Positions 8,787-17,966 are shown, numbered from the stretch's first letter. The stretch: DNA of 64,000 nucleotides from Algoriphagus sp. (GCF_030694375.1 NZ_JAUXYL010000026.1:1-64000); one strand, 5' to 3'. Notes: generated by a model from the letters alone, not told the origin. Program-made: numbers and translations.

Positions 8787-9896
8787 TTACCTGGGAAGTG
8801 TAAAATAGAAGGTGCTTCCTTTTCCCGGTTCTGATGTTGCGCCGATAGTCCCCCCGTGGATTTCAAGAATCCGCTTGCAGGCAGATAGACCTATTCCTGT
8901 TCCGGGTATGCTGTCATGAGAATGCAGCCGTTTCATAAAACCAAATACTTGATCGGCTAGATCTTCTTCGAATCCCATCCCATTGTCCTTTACAAAGACC
9001 CTGATTTCATCATTTTTTTCCTCAAACTCCACTCGTATTACTGGGTCGTTTTCCGATCGGTATTTGATGGAATTTCCAAAAAGGTTCTGAAAAAGACGAG
9101 CCAATTGAAGCTTGTTTCCGATTACCATCGGCAATTCGGGGATGGTGATGACCGCATTGTTTTCTTTGACTTGATCCCCGATCAGCTCCAGTCCGATTTC
9201 ACAGGCTTCATTTAAGGAGAGTTCTTCAAATGGCAACTCTTCACTGTCGATTTTGGCATAGTCAAGAAGGTCGCCGATCATCAGTTTCATCCGTTGCGCA
9301 TTTCTTTTTATCAGTGAAAAATATTTGGTCACCTCACTGTCTGCAGGAAAATGTCCTTTTTTTTCCGACAAACCGATCAAACCGGAAATGGTACGAAGTG
9401 GCGCCTGAAGATCATGAGAGGCGATATAAGCAAATTGTTCCAGTTCCGAATTGATTTGTTTGAGGCGTTGGATTGTTTGTTCGGCTTCTTGCCTTGCTTT
9501 GATCAATTCCAACTCATAGCTTTTTCGCTGCGTGATATCCAGAATGGAGAACCTGAAATAGGTTTCAAGGGCTGATTGATCATGAATTCGACTTGCATTG
9601 ACTAAAGTCGGGAGCTTGATAGATGCTTTGCCTTTGAGTTCGATATTTATTTCTGAGATTTCACCCTGCATTAGCAGCATGGGCATCATGTGAGTTTCAA
9701 AATAAATTTTCCCTCCCATATCCAGTAGATCCTGAAATGATTTTTGGAGGAGGATTTCTTCCCATTCATAATCTAACCACTTGAGCAATGTGGCATTTAC
9801 ATTTACAATGAGTCCGTCAGCGCGTACGGTCATGTAGCCAAAAGGTGCATTTTGGTAAAGATCTTCGGCGTTTTCCAAGAATGGCTGAGTATTCAA
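8787..9896 (-). CDS. PAS-domain sensor histidine kinase paired with an RsbQ-like hydrolase
   Basis: This is a 369-residue cytosolic kinase. A PAS domain (about 10-125, starting ENAEDLYQNAPFGYMTV) is followed by a short coiled coil, a HisKA domain with His in IASHDLQAPLR, and HATPase_c with FQNLFGNSIKYRS, DNGMGF and GTGIGLSACK. There is no receiver and no membrane segment. It starts 3 bp after the stop of the RsbQ-like hydrolase gene, so the two are almost certainly co-transcribed. In Bacillus, RsbQ partners a PAS-domain phosphatase (RsbP) and seems to supply or process its PAS ligand; here the PAS domain sits on a kinase instead. The downstream target is not visible. Confidence 0.92.
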   Translation of the reverse strand: MNTQPFLENAEDLYQNAPFGYMTVRADGLIVNVNATLLKWLDYEWEEILLQKSFQDLLDMGGKIYFETHMMPMLLMQGEISEINIELKGKASIKLPTLVNASRIHDQSALETYFRFSILDITQRKSYELELIKARQEAEQTIQRLKQINSELEQFAYIASHDLQAPLRTISGLIGLSEKKGHFPADSEVTKYFSLIKRNAQRMKLMIGDLLDYAKIDSEELPFEELSLNEACEIGLELIGDQVKENNAVITIPELPMVIGNKLQLARLFQNLFGNSIKYRSENDPVIRVEFEEKNDEIRVFVKDNGMGFEEDLADQVFGFMKRLHSHDSIPGTGIGLSACKRILEIHGGTIGATSEPGKGSTFYFTLPR

Positions 9897-9899
9897 GGT

Positions 9900-10700
9900 C
9901 TAGGTGGTTAGGTAAGAATGTATACTGGATATAACCTGATCGGGAGCGGTAAGGTGCGGACAGTGACCGGGGCTATTCAAGAGCACGTATTTACTATCAG
10001 GTATTTTTTTATGAACAAATTCTCCAACTCGGACAGGAGCGATCACATCGGGATGACATTGGATAATCAAAGTCGAGGTACTAACCCTTGATAAATCCTC
10101 CCTGTTGTCTCCAAGAAAGGTCACCTTAGCGAAGTGCTTGGCAATGTCCGGGTTCATAGCACAAAAGCTGTTCTTCAATTCATCAGAATATTCCGGTAAT
10201 TCCGGATTTCCGATGATCACCGGTGTGATAAAGCTTGACCAGCCCAGATAATTGCTTTCTAAGGTTGCTATGAGTTCATCTATATCCTTGTCGCTGAAGC
10301 CACCGAAATATTCATTATCGTTGATGTAGCAGGGGGAAGGCCCAATCAAAATCAGTTTTTCATAAAGTTCGGGCCGGTCAGCGGCAGCAAGTACTCCAAT
10401 CATACTGCTCACAGAATGTCCCACAAAAATCGCTTTTTGGAGATCAAGAGAATCTAAAATTTCATTGAGGTCCTCAGCGTAGCCTTTGAGGGAACTGTAT
10501 TTTTCAAAATCGTACGCGCTTTGATCTGAGTTGCCGGAGCCAACATGATCAAACAAAATAATCCGGTAATCTTTTTCAAAAGCTGGAGTGATAAATCGCC
10601 ACATTTTCTGATCACAACCATAACCATGGGCAAAAACAATTGCTTGGGTACCTTTTCCGAAAATTTTTACATTATTCCTTTTTGTAATGGCAATACTCAT
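9900..10700 (-). CDS. RsbQ-like alpha/beta hydrolase
   Basis: This 266-residue protein has the alpha/beta hydrolase fold and no signal peptide. The nucleophile is Ser96 in GHSVSS, the acid Asp218 in CHPDVIAP, and the base His246 in SPGHCPH; the positions are almost those of the Bacillus subtilis RsbQ triad as I recall it (96, 219, 247). The N-terminal segment (FAHGYGCDQKMWRFI) and the long lid are also typical of the RsbQ/KAI2/D14 group, which bind small hydrophobic or butenolide-like ligands. The gene is the first of a two-gene unit with a PAS kinase, which supports a role in signal generation rather than bulk metabolism. The ligand cannot be deduced. Confidence 0.9.
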   Translation of the reverse strand: MSIAITKRNNVKIFGKGTQAIVFAHGYGCDQKMWRFITPAFEKDYRIILFDHVGSGNSDQSAYDFEKYSSLKGYAEDLNEILDSLDLQKAIFVGHSVSSMIGVLAAADRPELYEKLILIGPSPCYINDNEYFGGFSDKDIDELIATLESNYLGWSSFITPVIIGNPELPEYSDELKNSFCAMNPDIAKHFAKVTFLGDNREDLSRVSTSTLIIQCHPDVIAPVRVGEFVHKKIPDSKYVLLNSPGHCPHLTAPDQVISSIHSYLTT

Positions 10701-11001
10701 GCTTGGGTTTATTCAGTTAAAATGTTCTAAGAATTCCAGTAGGGCATTTTGCCGGCAATGAGAGGCAATGGCAAATTGGTGTTTGGATTATTTAAATCAA
10801 TTTTAAGAGTGGTTTAAATTACTTGATTTGAGTTAGTTAACCAATAATTTTTTCGATGAAATTGCCGTCTTAGACCTATATGTCCATTCAATCAGCTCAA
10901 CTTTTGGGCCTTTTTTGATAGGTGAAAATTCAAAATGAAGAATTTAAAGGCATTTTCATACCAAAAAGTGGCTATTGAAAAAAAACGGGGAATCCTAAAC
11001 T
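10701..11001. other. Intergenic spacer upstream of the RsbQ-like gene
   Basis: About 300 bp between the RsbQ-like gene and the thioredoxin gene, both on the reverse strand. It is A+T rich and must contain the RsbQ-like promoter. I see no open frame, hairpin with a T-run, or repeat in it. Confidence 0.5.
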
Positions 11002-11304
11002 CTAAAAAGCCTTCAACACATGCAATAGGTCCCGTTTGGTAATGATTCCTCCTTTTCTCCAAAGGATTTTCCCTCGCTTGAAAAGGATGTAATGCGGGAT
11101 CGACCGAATTGCAAACTGTTGGGTAAGTTGGGGATGTTTATCCACATTCAGTTTAAGTAGTTTGATTTTACCGCCAAGTTCTTCCAAAACCTCCTCAAGG
11201 ATTGGAGTCATCGTTTGGCAAGGGCCACACCAATCTGCATAGAAATCCACTAGCACAGCGTCCTGGCTTTTGGAGATGATGTCTTTTGGGTTCTTTTTGG
11301 ACAT
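11002..11304 (-). CDS. Thioredoxin-family protein
   Basis: A compact thioredoxin of about 100 residues with the active site WCGPCQ in VDFYADWCGPCQTM and the cis-proline in SIPHYILF. Length and motif are those of a cytosolic thioredoxin reducing disulfides of client proteins. The frame is open upstream to 11403, but I chose the ATG at 11304 (MSKKNPKDI) because the upstream part encodes low-quality sequence from an intergenic strip of short direct repeats and would add residues absent from the family. No signal peptide is present. It stands alone between the RsbQ-like gene and the ompH pair. Confidence 0.88.
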   Translation of the reverse strand: MSKKNPKDIISKSQDAVLVDFYADWCGPCQTMTPILEEVLEELGGKIKLLKLNVDKHPQLTQQFAIRSIPHYILFKRGKILWRKGGIITKRDLLHVLKAF

Positions 11305-11403
11305 AGATGAGATTTTAGACACAAGATGCAAGATCCAAGAATCAGGATCCAAGATATTGGAATAAGACGTAGGACGGACGATCCAAAAACTATTAAGCAA
11401 CAA
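11305..11403. repeat. Short degenerate direct repeats upstream of the thioredoxin gene
   Basis: Copies of an AGATCCAAGA/GGATCCAAGA-like word occur in succession near 11330-11356. Such CAAGAT/CAGGATCCAAGA strings are frequent between genes in Bacteroidota (general recollection). They account for the artificial extension of the thioredoxin reading frame. Confidence 0.4.
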
Positions 11404-11460
11404 AAAATAAAGGCCGCCTTTTTTGAAGACAGCCTTTTGGAGGAAGTAAGATTTTTTGGA

Positions 11461-12015
11461 TTAGTTTCTGACAGGTGCACCTGCAGGCGGAGTCGGCATT
11501 TTAAGGCCAAGCTTGGCTACAACTAGTTCCGTGAATTTGTCTTCTTCTTTGGTGTAAAGCAAGACTGGAGACTGACCGGCAGTTTCCGCGAAAATATGCG
11601 TGTAATTGTTTTCAGCAGCTACAGCATTGATCGCATTGATGACCTTGGTCTGTACAGGCTCCAATAGCTCACCCAGTTTTCTCTGATAAGAAACCTGAGC
11701 ATCTTGCTCATATTTCTGCAGATCATTCTGAAGCTTCGTCAATTCAGCTTCTTTGGCAGCTCTAGCCTCTTCGGTCATAGTAGGTGCTGCTTGCTGATAC
11801 GCCTGAACTTGTCTTTGGAAGTCAGCCGCTTTAGTCTGGATATTGGTTTGCAGTTGAGTCTGGTAATCTTGGATATCTGCTCCGATTTGTTCCATCTCAG
11901 GCATTATGTCCATGATAAATTCCACACTCGTATAGCCGATTTTTACATCTTGAGCCTGAGCTGCAAATCCTACGAATAGCAATGCTACTGCTGATAGGAT
12001 AACTTTAACTTTCAT
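11461..12015 (-). CDS. OmpH/Skp-family periplasmic chaperone (second copy)
   Basis: A protein of about 184 residues with a signal peptide (MKVKVILSAVALLFVGFAAQA) followed by a long alpha-helical, Gln/Glu-rich coiled coil and the conserved IGYTSVEFIMDIMPEM start of the OmpH domain. Skp/OmpH trimers hold unfolded outer-membrane proteins in the periplasm on the way to BamA. The frame extends upstream to 12069 but that would overlap the preceding ompH gene; the ATG at 12015 gives a clean signal peptide and a 16-bp gap. It is the last gene of the bamA-ompH-ompH unit. Confidence 0.9.
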   Translation of the reverse strand: MKVKVILSAVALLFVGFAAQAQDVKIGYTSVEFIMDIMPEMEQIGADIQDYQTQLQTNIQTKAADFQRQVQAYQQAAPTMTEEARAAKEAELTKLQNDLQKYEQDAQVSYQRKLGELLEPVQTKVINAINAVAAENNYTHIFAETAGQSPVLLYTKEEDKFTELVVAKLGLKMPTPPAGAPVRN

Positions 12016-12031
12016 CATTTGGTGTTTGTAT

Positions 12032-12562
12032 TTAATTGTTGTCTTCAATTCCCAATTCGTCCAGGACAAACTCAGAGTAGTCGTGTCTTGGATCAGTATA
12101 GATTATGGCCGAAGGGCCTGCTGCCTTGTCAAACAAAAGGCCCAGGTTATTCCGCCTCGAAACGCGTTCGATCGCTTCGTAAATCTTGGACTGCAGGGGC
12201 TGCAGCAGTTCTGCCTGCTTCTGGTAATACACCCCGTTTATTCCAAAGATTCTATTGTTGAACTCTTGCGAGGCCTTTTGCTTCGCTTTGATTTCTTCAA
12301 GCCTTTGCTTGTACATTTCTTCTGTCAATAATACCTCCTCTGCCTTCAGCTGAGTGGTCATTTCTTTTATCTCCTGATCCAAACTTTGTGCCTCTTTCTT
12401 CCAATCAGAGCTTAACTTCAAAAGCTCATCTTGAATGACTTTATAGTCAGGATGCTTATTCAGTATGTATTCCGTGTCAATGTATCCGCTCTTTTGAGCC
12501 GCTAAAGGGCCTCCTTGTATCAGAATGAGGAGCAAAAGTACAATTTTCAGTGATTTATCCAT
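12032..12562 (-). CDS. OmpH/Skp-family periplasmic chaperone (first copy)
   Basis: A 176-residue protein with a signal peptide (LKIVLLLLILIQGGPLAAQ) and an OmpH core beginning GYIDTEYILNKHPDYK, followed by a charged coiled coil rich in Glu, Lys and Gln. It lies directly after bamA and before a second ompH, the standard Bacteroidota arrangement. The two copies are related but clearly diverged. The predicted role is a periplasmic holdase feeding BamA. Confidence 0.9.
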   Translation of the reverse strand: MDKSLKIVLLLLILIQGGPLAAQKSGYIDTEYILNKHPDYKVIQDELLKLSSDWKKEAQSLDQEIKEMTTQLKAEEVLLTEEMYKQRLEEIKAKQKASQEFNNRIFGINGVYYQKQAELLQPLQSKIYEAIERVSRRNNLGLLFDKAAGPSAIIYTDPRHDYSEFVLDELGIEDNN

Positions 12563-12652
12563 GTCTTCGCCTTGTTTTCAGTGAGTCTTTATTGAGTTAA
12601 TACCAAGCTTTATTTTTGCATAAATTAACTAAACGTACTACTGAAATCAAGA

Positions 12653-15349
12653 TTATCTGAATTGCTGACCAATAGTAAAGTGGAACTGGGCACCGCTTCG
12701 GTCCAAAGATCCCGGAATCCGATCAAATCCATAACCCCAGTCTACCCCTAGCAGTCCAAAGGCCGGCATAAAGATCCTTGCACCCATTCCTGCTGATTTT
12801 TTCAGATCATAGGGGTTGTAATCTTTGTAAGATCCCCAGTTGTTTCCAGCCTCAGCAAAAGCCAATAAGAATATCGTAGCCGAAGGGTTTGGAGACACCA
12901 AGAATCTAATTTCAGTTACGAATTTATTGTAGACTACCCCGCCATAAGGATCTGGATTGGCCGTCCCTCTAGTAGCTCTTCCGGGCGTGATAGATTGGTT
13001 CTCATAACCTCTAAGTCCAATGATTTCCTGGCCTAAGGCAAAGTTATTGAATGTCATCCCGTCACCACCCATTACAAAGCGCTCCAAAGGAATGATTCCG
13101 ATTTTGTTACCATAAGAGCCTAAGAAGCCCATGTGTGCTCTCGCACTTGCCACCCACTTGGTAGATCCCAGGAGCGGGGTGTAGAACGAAGCATCAAGCA
13201 TCCATTTATGGTATTCAAGCCAGTTGTATTTTTGCTGATCTGTGGATTCGCCATTGATATTCTTGTTGAGCGAAGAATAAGGCGGGGTTAAGGCTGTAGA
13301 AAGCATAATGTTGGATCCCAATCTTGGATAGATTGTGTTGTCCACGTTATTTCTTGCTATTGTGGTGTTTAAGGTGACACTTTTCGAGTTTCCTGAAGGA
13401 TAGCTTAGTCCAAAGGATGTTCCGAACTGGTCAAACTCATAGTTTTGGAATCGCACTGAATTGCTGATGCTGAAGTAGTCATCAGGCCAAGTCACTCGCT
13501 TCGCAAGTCCAAGTGTGACGCCGGTAATCTTAAAGAAACCCAAAGAATTACCAAAATTATCCCGGTTAAAGAAGTCGACTTGTCGCTGAATAGAATGGTT
13601 AAAGGAAAAACTCAAAGCATTAGGTTTTTTGCCGCCAAACCAAGGCTCAGTCAAGGACAGGGAGTAGTTTTGGAAAGTTTGACCATTGGCCTGAACTCGA
13701 AGCGAAAGCTTTTGTCCATCTCCTACAGGAAGTGGGTCCCACTTACTGAAATCTCCGATATTTTTAACTGAGAAGTTATTGAATACCAAACCTACTGTCC
13801 CTACGAAACCGTAGAATCCACCCCAACCGCCGGAGAGTTCGATCTGATCATTAGGCCGTTCTTCGAGTTCGAAGGTGATGTCCACCGTAGCTGCCTCAAA
13901 GTTTGGTCTGAGATCGGGATTGATTTTCTCAGGGTCAAAATATCCCAGCGTTGAAAGTTCACGGATGGTTCTCACCAAATCCTTTCTACTAAACTTTTGA
14001 CCCGGTAGAATCCGGATCTCACGCATGACCACGTGATCCGAGGTTCGGTCGTTGCCTTTGATGTTTACGCTGTTTACGGTCACCTGAGGCCCTTCAAAGA
14101 TTCGCATTTCCAGGTCAATGGAATCCCCGACTACATTAATCTCTACCGGATCAATGGAGAAAAACAAGTATCCATTATCCTGATAAAGAGAACTCACATC
14201 ATCTCCCTTTTGGGGATCATAATTCAGACGCTTATCCAGTTTTTCTTTATTGTAAACATCTCCCTTTTCAATCCCTAGTTTCGCAAGTAGAACTGAGCTA
14301 GGATGAATGTAATTGCCTGTGAATGAAATATTTCGGTAATAGTATTTTCGGCCTTCTTCAACCGCGATGTCAATGTTGATTTTATCTTCTGAGAAACTGT
14401 AGACTGAATCATCCAGAATTTTAGCATCACGGAAACCGCGGCTATTGTAAAAGTTGATCACATTATCTTTGTCATTTCTATATTCTTTGGGAATATATTT
14501 TGATCCGCTGAAAAAGTTGAGCTTTAGATTTTTGTTGATATAGCTTTTAGTTTGTTCTTTGGATACGGTGTCTGTTTGAAAAATTGTTTTTTTGATGCTT
14601 TCAGCATCAGCCTCTACAATTCTGGTATGGATATCCTTGAAAATCGCAACGCGTGCATGTTCCTTGGTTTTTTTCAATTTTTTCTTCAGTGGACCATCAG
14701 CTATTTCCTCATTTCCGTAAAATTGGATTTCATTGATTTTTACTTTGGAATTGATATCGATATCGAATCGAAGTTTGACGCTGTTAGGAAGCGTAGTATC
14801 CCGGTCTTGGAAGATTTTGACATCGGTATTCAGGTAGCCTTTGTCGAGGTAATATTTTTCGATGTTTCTCTTGGCGGTATTGAGTACGTCATCACGTACG
14901 ACACGACCTCTAATATTTACTTTATCACGGAGTTCCCCCTCTTGAGTTTTATTGATGCCATTAAACTCTACGCGTGAAAATCTCGGCCTTTCAGTAAGAT
15001 CAAGCAATAAATAAATGTCTTCACCTTCAATTTTTGTCACTAAGATTTTCACATCCCCGATGATTCCCTGTCTCCAGAGCTTTTTCAAAGCATTTGAGAT
15101 AGCATCCCCTGGCACATCTATTCGGTCATCAACTTTTAGTCCTGACAGTGAAATGATTGCATTTTCATCCAGCGTGGTCAAGCCCATCGCTTTGATTTCT
15201 GCTATTCTGTATTTCTGGGGTTTGGCATAGTTCAGTTCCAGAATATCAACAGGTTTTGAGGACGCGTAACGACTTTGCCCCAAGCGAATTTGGGAATAAG
15301 CCGAAGCTGACCATATCAAACACAACAGGATTAATAAACTTCTTTTCAT
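12653..15349 (-). CDS. bamA: BamA, outer-membrane protein assembly factor
   Basis: A protein of about 898 residues: signal peptide (MKRSLLILLCLIWSASAYSQ), a periplasmic region with several POTRA domains (roughly residues 50-470; RNIEKYYLDKGYLNTDVKI and IPKEYRNDKDNVINFY are typical), then a C-terminal Omp85 beta-barrel with a conserved LRGYENQS-like loop motif and FGLLGVDWGYGFD near the end. BamA inserts beta-barrel proteins into the outer membrane. An in-frame ATG pair exists at 15415/15412, but the extra 22 residues are encoded by a dispersed repeat (15350-15412) and would precede the signal peptide, so I use 15349. The chain ends FTIGQQFR rather than with an aromatic residue. Confidence 0.93.
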   Translation of the reverse strand: MKRSLLILLCLIWSASAYSQIRLGQSRYASSKPVDILELNYAKPQKYRIAEIKAMGLTTLDENAIISLSGLKVDDRIDVPGDAISNALKKLWRQGIIGDVKILVTKIEGEDIYLLLDLTERPRFSRVEFNGINKTQEGELRDKVNIRGRVVRDDVLNTAKRNIEKYYLDKGYLNTDVKIFQDRDTTLPNSVKLRFDIDINSKVKINEIQFYGNEEIADGPLKKKLKKTKEHARVAIFKDIHTRIVEADAESIKKTIFQTDTVSKEQTKSYINKNLKLNFFSGSKYIPKEYRNDKDNVINFYNSRGFRDAKILDDSVYSFSEDKINIDIAVEEGRKYYYRNISFTGNYIHPSSVLLAKLGIEKGDVYNKEKLDKRLNYDPQKGDDVSSLYQDNGYLFFSIDPVEINVVGDSIDLEMRIFEGPQVTVNSVNIKGNDRTSDHVVMREIRILPGQKFSRKDLVRTIRELSTLGYFDPEKINPDLRPNFEAATVDITFELEERPNDQIELSGGWGGFYGFVGTVGLVFNNFSVKNIGDFSKWDPLPVGDGQKLSLRVQANGQTFQNYSLSLTEPWFGGKKPNALSFSFNHSIQRQVDFFNRDNFGNSLGFFKITGVTLGLAKRVTWPDDYFSISNSVRFQNYEFDQFGTSFGLSYPSGNSKSVTLNTTIARNNVDNTIYPRLGSNIMLSTALTPPYSSLNKNINGESTDQQKYNWLEYHKWMLDASFYTPLLGSTKWVASARAHMGFLGSYGNKIGIIPLERFVMGGDGMTFNNFALGQEIIGLRGYENQSITPGRATRGTANPDPYGGVVYNKFVTEIRFLVSPNPSATIFLLAFAEAGNNWGSYKDYNPYDLKKSAGMGARIFMPAFGLLGVDWGYGFDRIPGSLDRSGAQFHFTIGQQFR

Positions 15350-15412
15350 ATAATTATATTTTGACCTTAAAGGCCACACTAGCCTGGCTGAGGCAGACAG
15401 GCTCGATTTCAT
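15350..15412 (-). repeat. Start-codon repeat, shortened copy before bamA
   Basis: On the reverse strand the sequence from ATGAAATCGAGCCTG through GTCTGCC, CAGGC, TGTGGCCTTTAAGG and ATTATAT ends exactly at the bamA ATG. It matches the copies at 23302 and 52265 but lacks the GTCACACACTGGGATGATTAT middle part. Its reading frame happens to stay open into bamA, giving a pseudo N-terminal extension beginning MKSSLSASARLVW. Confidence 0.65.
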
Positions 15413-15419
15413 CAATTAC

Positions 15420-16157
15420 TTAAGGTTTAACTTGCTCACCGGTCTTGCCGAATCTTCTTTCACGCTTTTGATAATCTTCCACTGCAGCATAAAGGTGCTC
15501 TATTCTGAAATCAGGCCATAATACCGGTGTAAAGTACAGTTCGGTATAGGCCAATTGCCAAAGGAGAAAATTACTGATTCGATATTCCCCGCTGGTTCGG
15601 ATCATTAGTTCCGGATCCGGTATTCCTGCCGTTTCCAAATGATCAGCGACTGTTTGTTGCGTAATTTCCTCTGGTTTCAATTTGCCTTCAGAGACTTTTT
15701 GAGCAATGCGTTTGGTTGCTTGAGTGAGTTCCCATTGTCCACTATAGCTAAGCGCCAAAATAACCGTGAGGCCGGTGTTAGATTCTGTTTGCCTTTGGGC
15801 TTCGATGAGTTTTTCGTAAGCAGATTTCGGTAGACTTTCCACATCTCCAATGGATCTCAATCTGATGTTGTTTTTCATCATGAGTGATACCTCATCGATA
15901 ATCGTTTTCACCAGCAATTCCATCAGTGCCTTTACCTCATCTTGAGGGCGGGACCAATTCTCGGTGGAGAATGAAAATAGGGTGAGGTATTTTATCCCTA
16001 AGTTGTCAGCTCCTTCGATCGCATCTTTTACAGCCTGAATTGCGTGACGATGACCGAAGATTCTCATGGCACCTTTTTTTTTGGCCCAACGGCCATTGCC
16101 GTCCATGATTATTGCGAGATGTCTAGGGATTCTGGTTAGGTCTAGTTTTTCCTTCAT
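15420..16157 (-). CDS. uppS: Isoprenyl transferase (undecaprenyl diphosphate synthase)
   Basis: A 245-residue cis-prenyltransferase with the family signatures HLAIIMDGNGRWAKKK (catalytic Asp and diphosphate-binding Arg), GHRHAIQAVKDAI, LTLFSFSTENWSRP and, near the C-terminus, DPELMIRTSGEYRISNFLLW and ELYFTPVLWPDF. It makes undecaprenyl diphosphate from farnesyl and isopentenyl diphosphates, the lipid carrier for peptidoglycan and polysaccharide synthesis. Its place just before bamA and after DUF6089 is typical of Bacteroidota. Length and motifs are complete. Confidence 0.96.
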   Translation of the reverse strand: MKEKLDLTRIPRHLAIIMDGNGRWAKKKGAMRIFGHRHAIQAVKDAIEGADNLGIKYLTLFSFSTENWSRPQDEVKALMELLVKTIIDEVSLMMKNNIRLRSIGDVESLPKSAYEKLIEAQRQTESNTGLTVILALSYSGQWELTQATKRIAQKVSEGKLKPEEITQQTVADHLETAGIPDPELMIRTSGEYRISNFLLWQLAYTELYFTPVLWPDFRIEHLYAAVEDYQKRERRFGKTGEQVKP

Positions 16158-16238
16158 TCCAATGGGTCGGGTACCTACATTTTTGGAGGTACAAAAATGC
16201 TATTTCTTTTCCAATAATCAGGGCTAGCCCTCAATTAA

Positions 16239-17000
16239 TTAATAGGCATAACACTTAACATTGGCAATAGTATAGCTCAATGTGAGTCCAAGAAAGTAGT
16301 ACCAATCTTTTGTGTTGGGGTTTCCGAAGTTTACCCCATATGGTGGTGTTTGGCCTGTTGTTGGATCGGTAGGTTGTTGATAGCGTGGAATAGCCGGAAG
16401 TGTGCTGTCAATTTTATCCAGATAGTCTGTCATGGTAGGCCTAAATCCTAGTTCTGCTGCTAAAGTCCATCGATCATTCAATCTGTACTTGACACCTCCT
16501 CCGAATGGTATAACAACTGAGTTTAAGTTATACCGTTCTGAAACCAAAAATTGGTATGTATTTCCTTTCATTATGAAATGGGAAAAACCCAATCCAAAGA
16601 ATGCATAGGGAGACCACCTAAATTCGGAATCATTTCTTAGAAAATCCAAGAAATTAAATTCCATCACGGCACTGCCTTCGATGACACCTCCTCTGAATCG
16701 ACCGTCTCTTATTCGAGCGGCAGGATCTAGTGGTCTCAAGCTGTCTTCTGCCTGAAGTATCGAAGAACTAAGTGCGACTCGTAAGCTCCACACATTGTCA
16801 AAATTTCTCTTGCCAAACAACGTGCCTTGAAGTCCAATTTGACGGGGATCAATTCTCCTTATTATATCTCCTGTGTAAGTTCCTACGCCAAGACCTCCAC
16901 CTATCTCATATTTTTGAGCGTTGACGGGAATACTATAGCCTGTCAATACAAGTATTAAAGTGAGTAAGTTTTTGATAATGTTTGAGTTGATCTTTTTCAA
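16239..17000 (-). CDS. DUF6089-type outer-membrane beta-barrel protein
   Basis: A 253-residue protein with a signal peptide (residues 1 to about 28, ending IPVNA) and alternating beta-strand sequence: YEIGGGLGVGTYTGDI, then WSPYAFFGLGFSHF, YRLNDRWTLAAELGFRPT and the terminal FLGLTLSYTI strand. This profile and the position between nadK and uppS identify the DUF6089 family, an outer-membrane barrel of unknown function kept in this locus across Bacteroidota. A role in envelope assembly is suggested only by neighbours. Confidence 0.85.
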   Translation of the reverse strand: MKKINSNIIKNLLTLILVLTGYSIPVNAQKYEIGGGLGVGTYTGDIIRRIDPRQIGLQGTLFGKRNFDNVWSLRVALSSSILQAEDSLRPLDPAARIRDGRFRGGVIEGSAVMEFNFLDFLRNDSEFRWSPYAFFGLGFSHFIMKGNTYQFLVSERYNLNSVVIPFGGGVKYRLNDRWTLAAELGFRPTMTDYLDKIDSTLPAIPRYQQPTDPTTGQTPPYGVNFGNPNTKDWYYFLGLTLSYTIANVKCYAY

Positions 17001-17090
17001 GACGATGCAAGTTATGAAGTACCTAACGTTTAAAAAACGCCCTATGGTATTTGACGGGTTAATTAATGTTAAGCTCTATTCGGCTAAAAT

Positions 17091-17966
17091 TCAGTTTCTC
17101 ATGTCAAAACCCCAATTCAGTTTTTGTCTCAGGGTGTCAAAGAAATGATAATGCGGCAATTTGACCAATTTTGCTGAAAACAGCTCTTTTTTTACGCTTA
17201 GTTTTATTTCGGAAGAAATAGAAGTGGATCTTGAATCCAATGAAATCAGGAACTTTTCGGTACGGCCTTCGATCTCAAAACTGATTTCGGATTCATCTGA
17301 CACAATAATTGGGCGGACATTCAAATTGTGTGGACTCACAGGGGTAATTACAAAGCTCTTTGCTCCTGGAGTGATCAATGGTCCCCCACAACTCAAGGAA
17401 TAGCCTGTAGACCCGGTAGGTGTGGAGACAATCAAGCCGTCTGCCCAATAGGAATTGAGGTACTTCCCGTCAATATAGGTATGGACTGTAATCATCGAAG
17501 AGGTGTCACGCTTGTGAATGGTAAATTCATTCAGGGCGAAATTTAACCCATTGAAAAGTTTACGACTCGAGTGTAATGAAATCAGGGAACGTGATTCAAT
17601 TTGAAAATTGCCGTTGGCAAGGTGTTCGATTGCTTCACTGATCCGATCTGTGGCAACGGTGGCGAGAAAGCCCATTCTGCCGGTATTTAGGCCTAAAATG
17701 GGGATTTCAAGACTGCCTACCAAGCAGACTGCATCCAACAATGTACCATCCCCACCGATCGAAATCAAAAAGTCTACAGCCTTGAGTTCTTCCTGATTTT
17801 CAATAAGCCAATAGCTCAAGGTTCTATTACCCGACATTTTCAATGCCCTGTCCAAAGGTTCCGTAACCAGAATTTCGATCTGATGTTTTTTAAGTTCCCG
17901 AAAGAGTATTTCGATGTCAGCTATGTATTCGGCTTTCAATGCAAGGCCGTGCAAGGCGATTTTCAT
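17091..17966 (-). CDS. nadK: NAD kinase
   Basis: A 291-residue ATP-NAD kinase. It has the GGDGT nucleotide-binding motif (LISIGGDGTLLDAV), GRMGFLA, the FALNEFTIHK NE/D motif, and SYWADGLIVSTPTGSTGYSLS with GGPLITPGA. It phosphorylates NAD to NADP in the cytosol. It is complete, on the same strand as uppS and bamA, and is part of the conserved CBS-nadK-DUF6089-uppS-bamA run. Confidence 0.96.
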   Translation of the reverse strand: MKIALHGLALKAEYIADIEILFRELKKHQIEILVTEPLDRALKMSGNRTLSYWLIENQEELKAVDFLISIGGDGTLLDAVCLVGSLEIPILGLNTGRMGFLATVATDRISEAIEHLANGNFQIESRSLISLHSSRKLFNGLNFALNEFTIHKRDTSSMITVHTYIDGKYLNSYWADGLIVSTPTGSTGYSLSCGGPLITPGAKSFVITPVSPHNLNVRPIIVSDESEISFEIEGRTEKFLISLDSRSTSISSEIKLSVKKELFSAKLVKLPHYHFFDTLRQKLNWGFDMRN

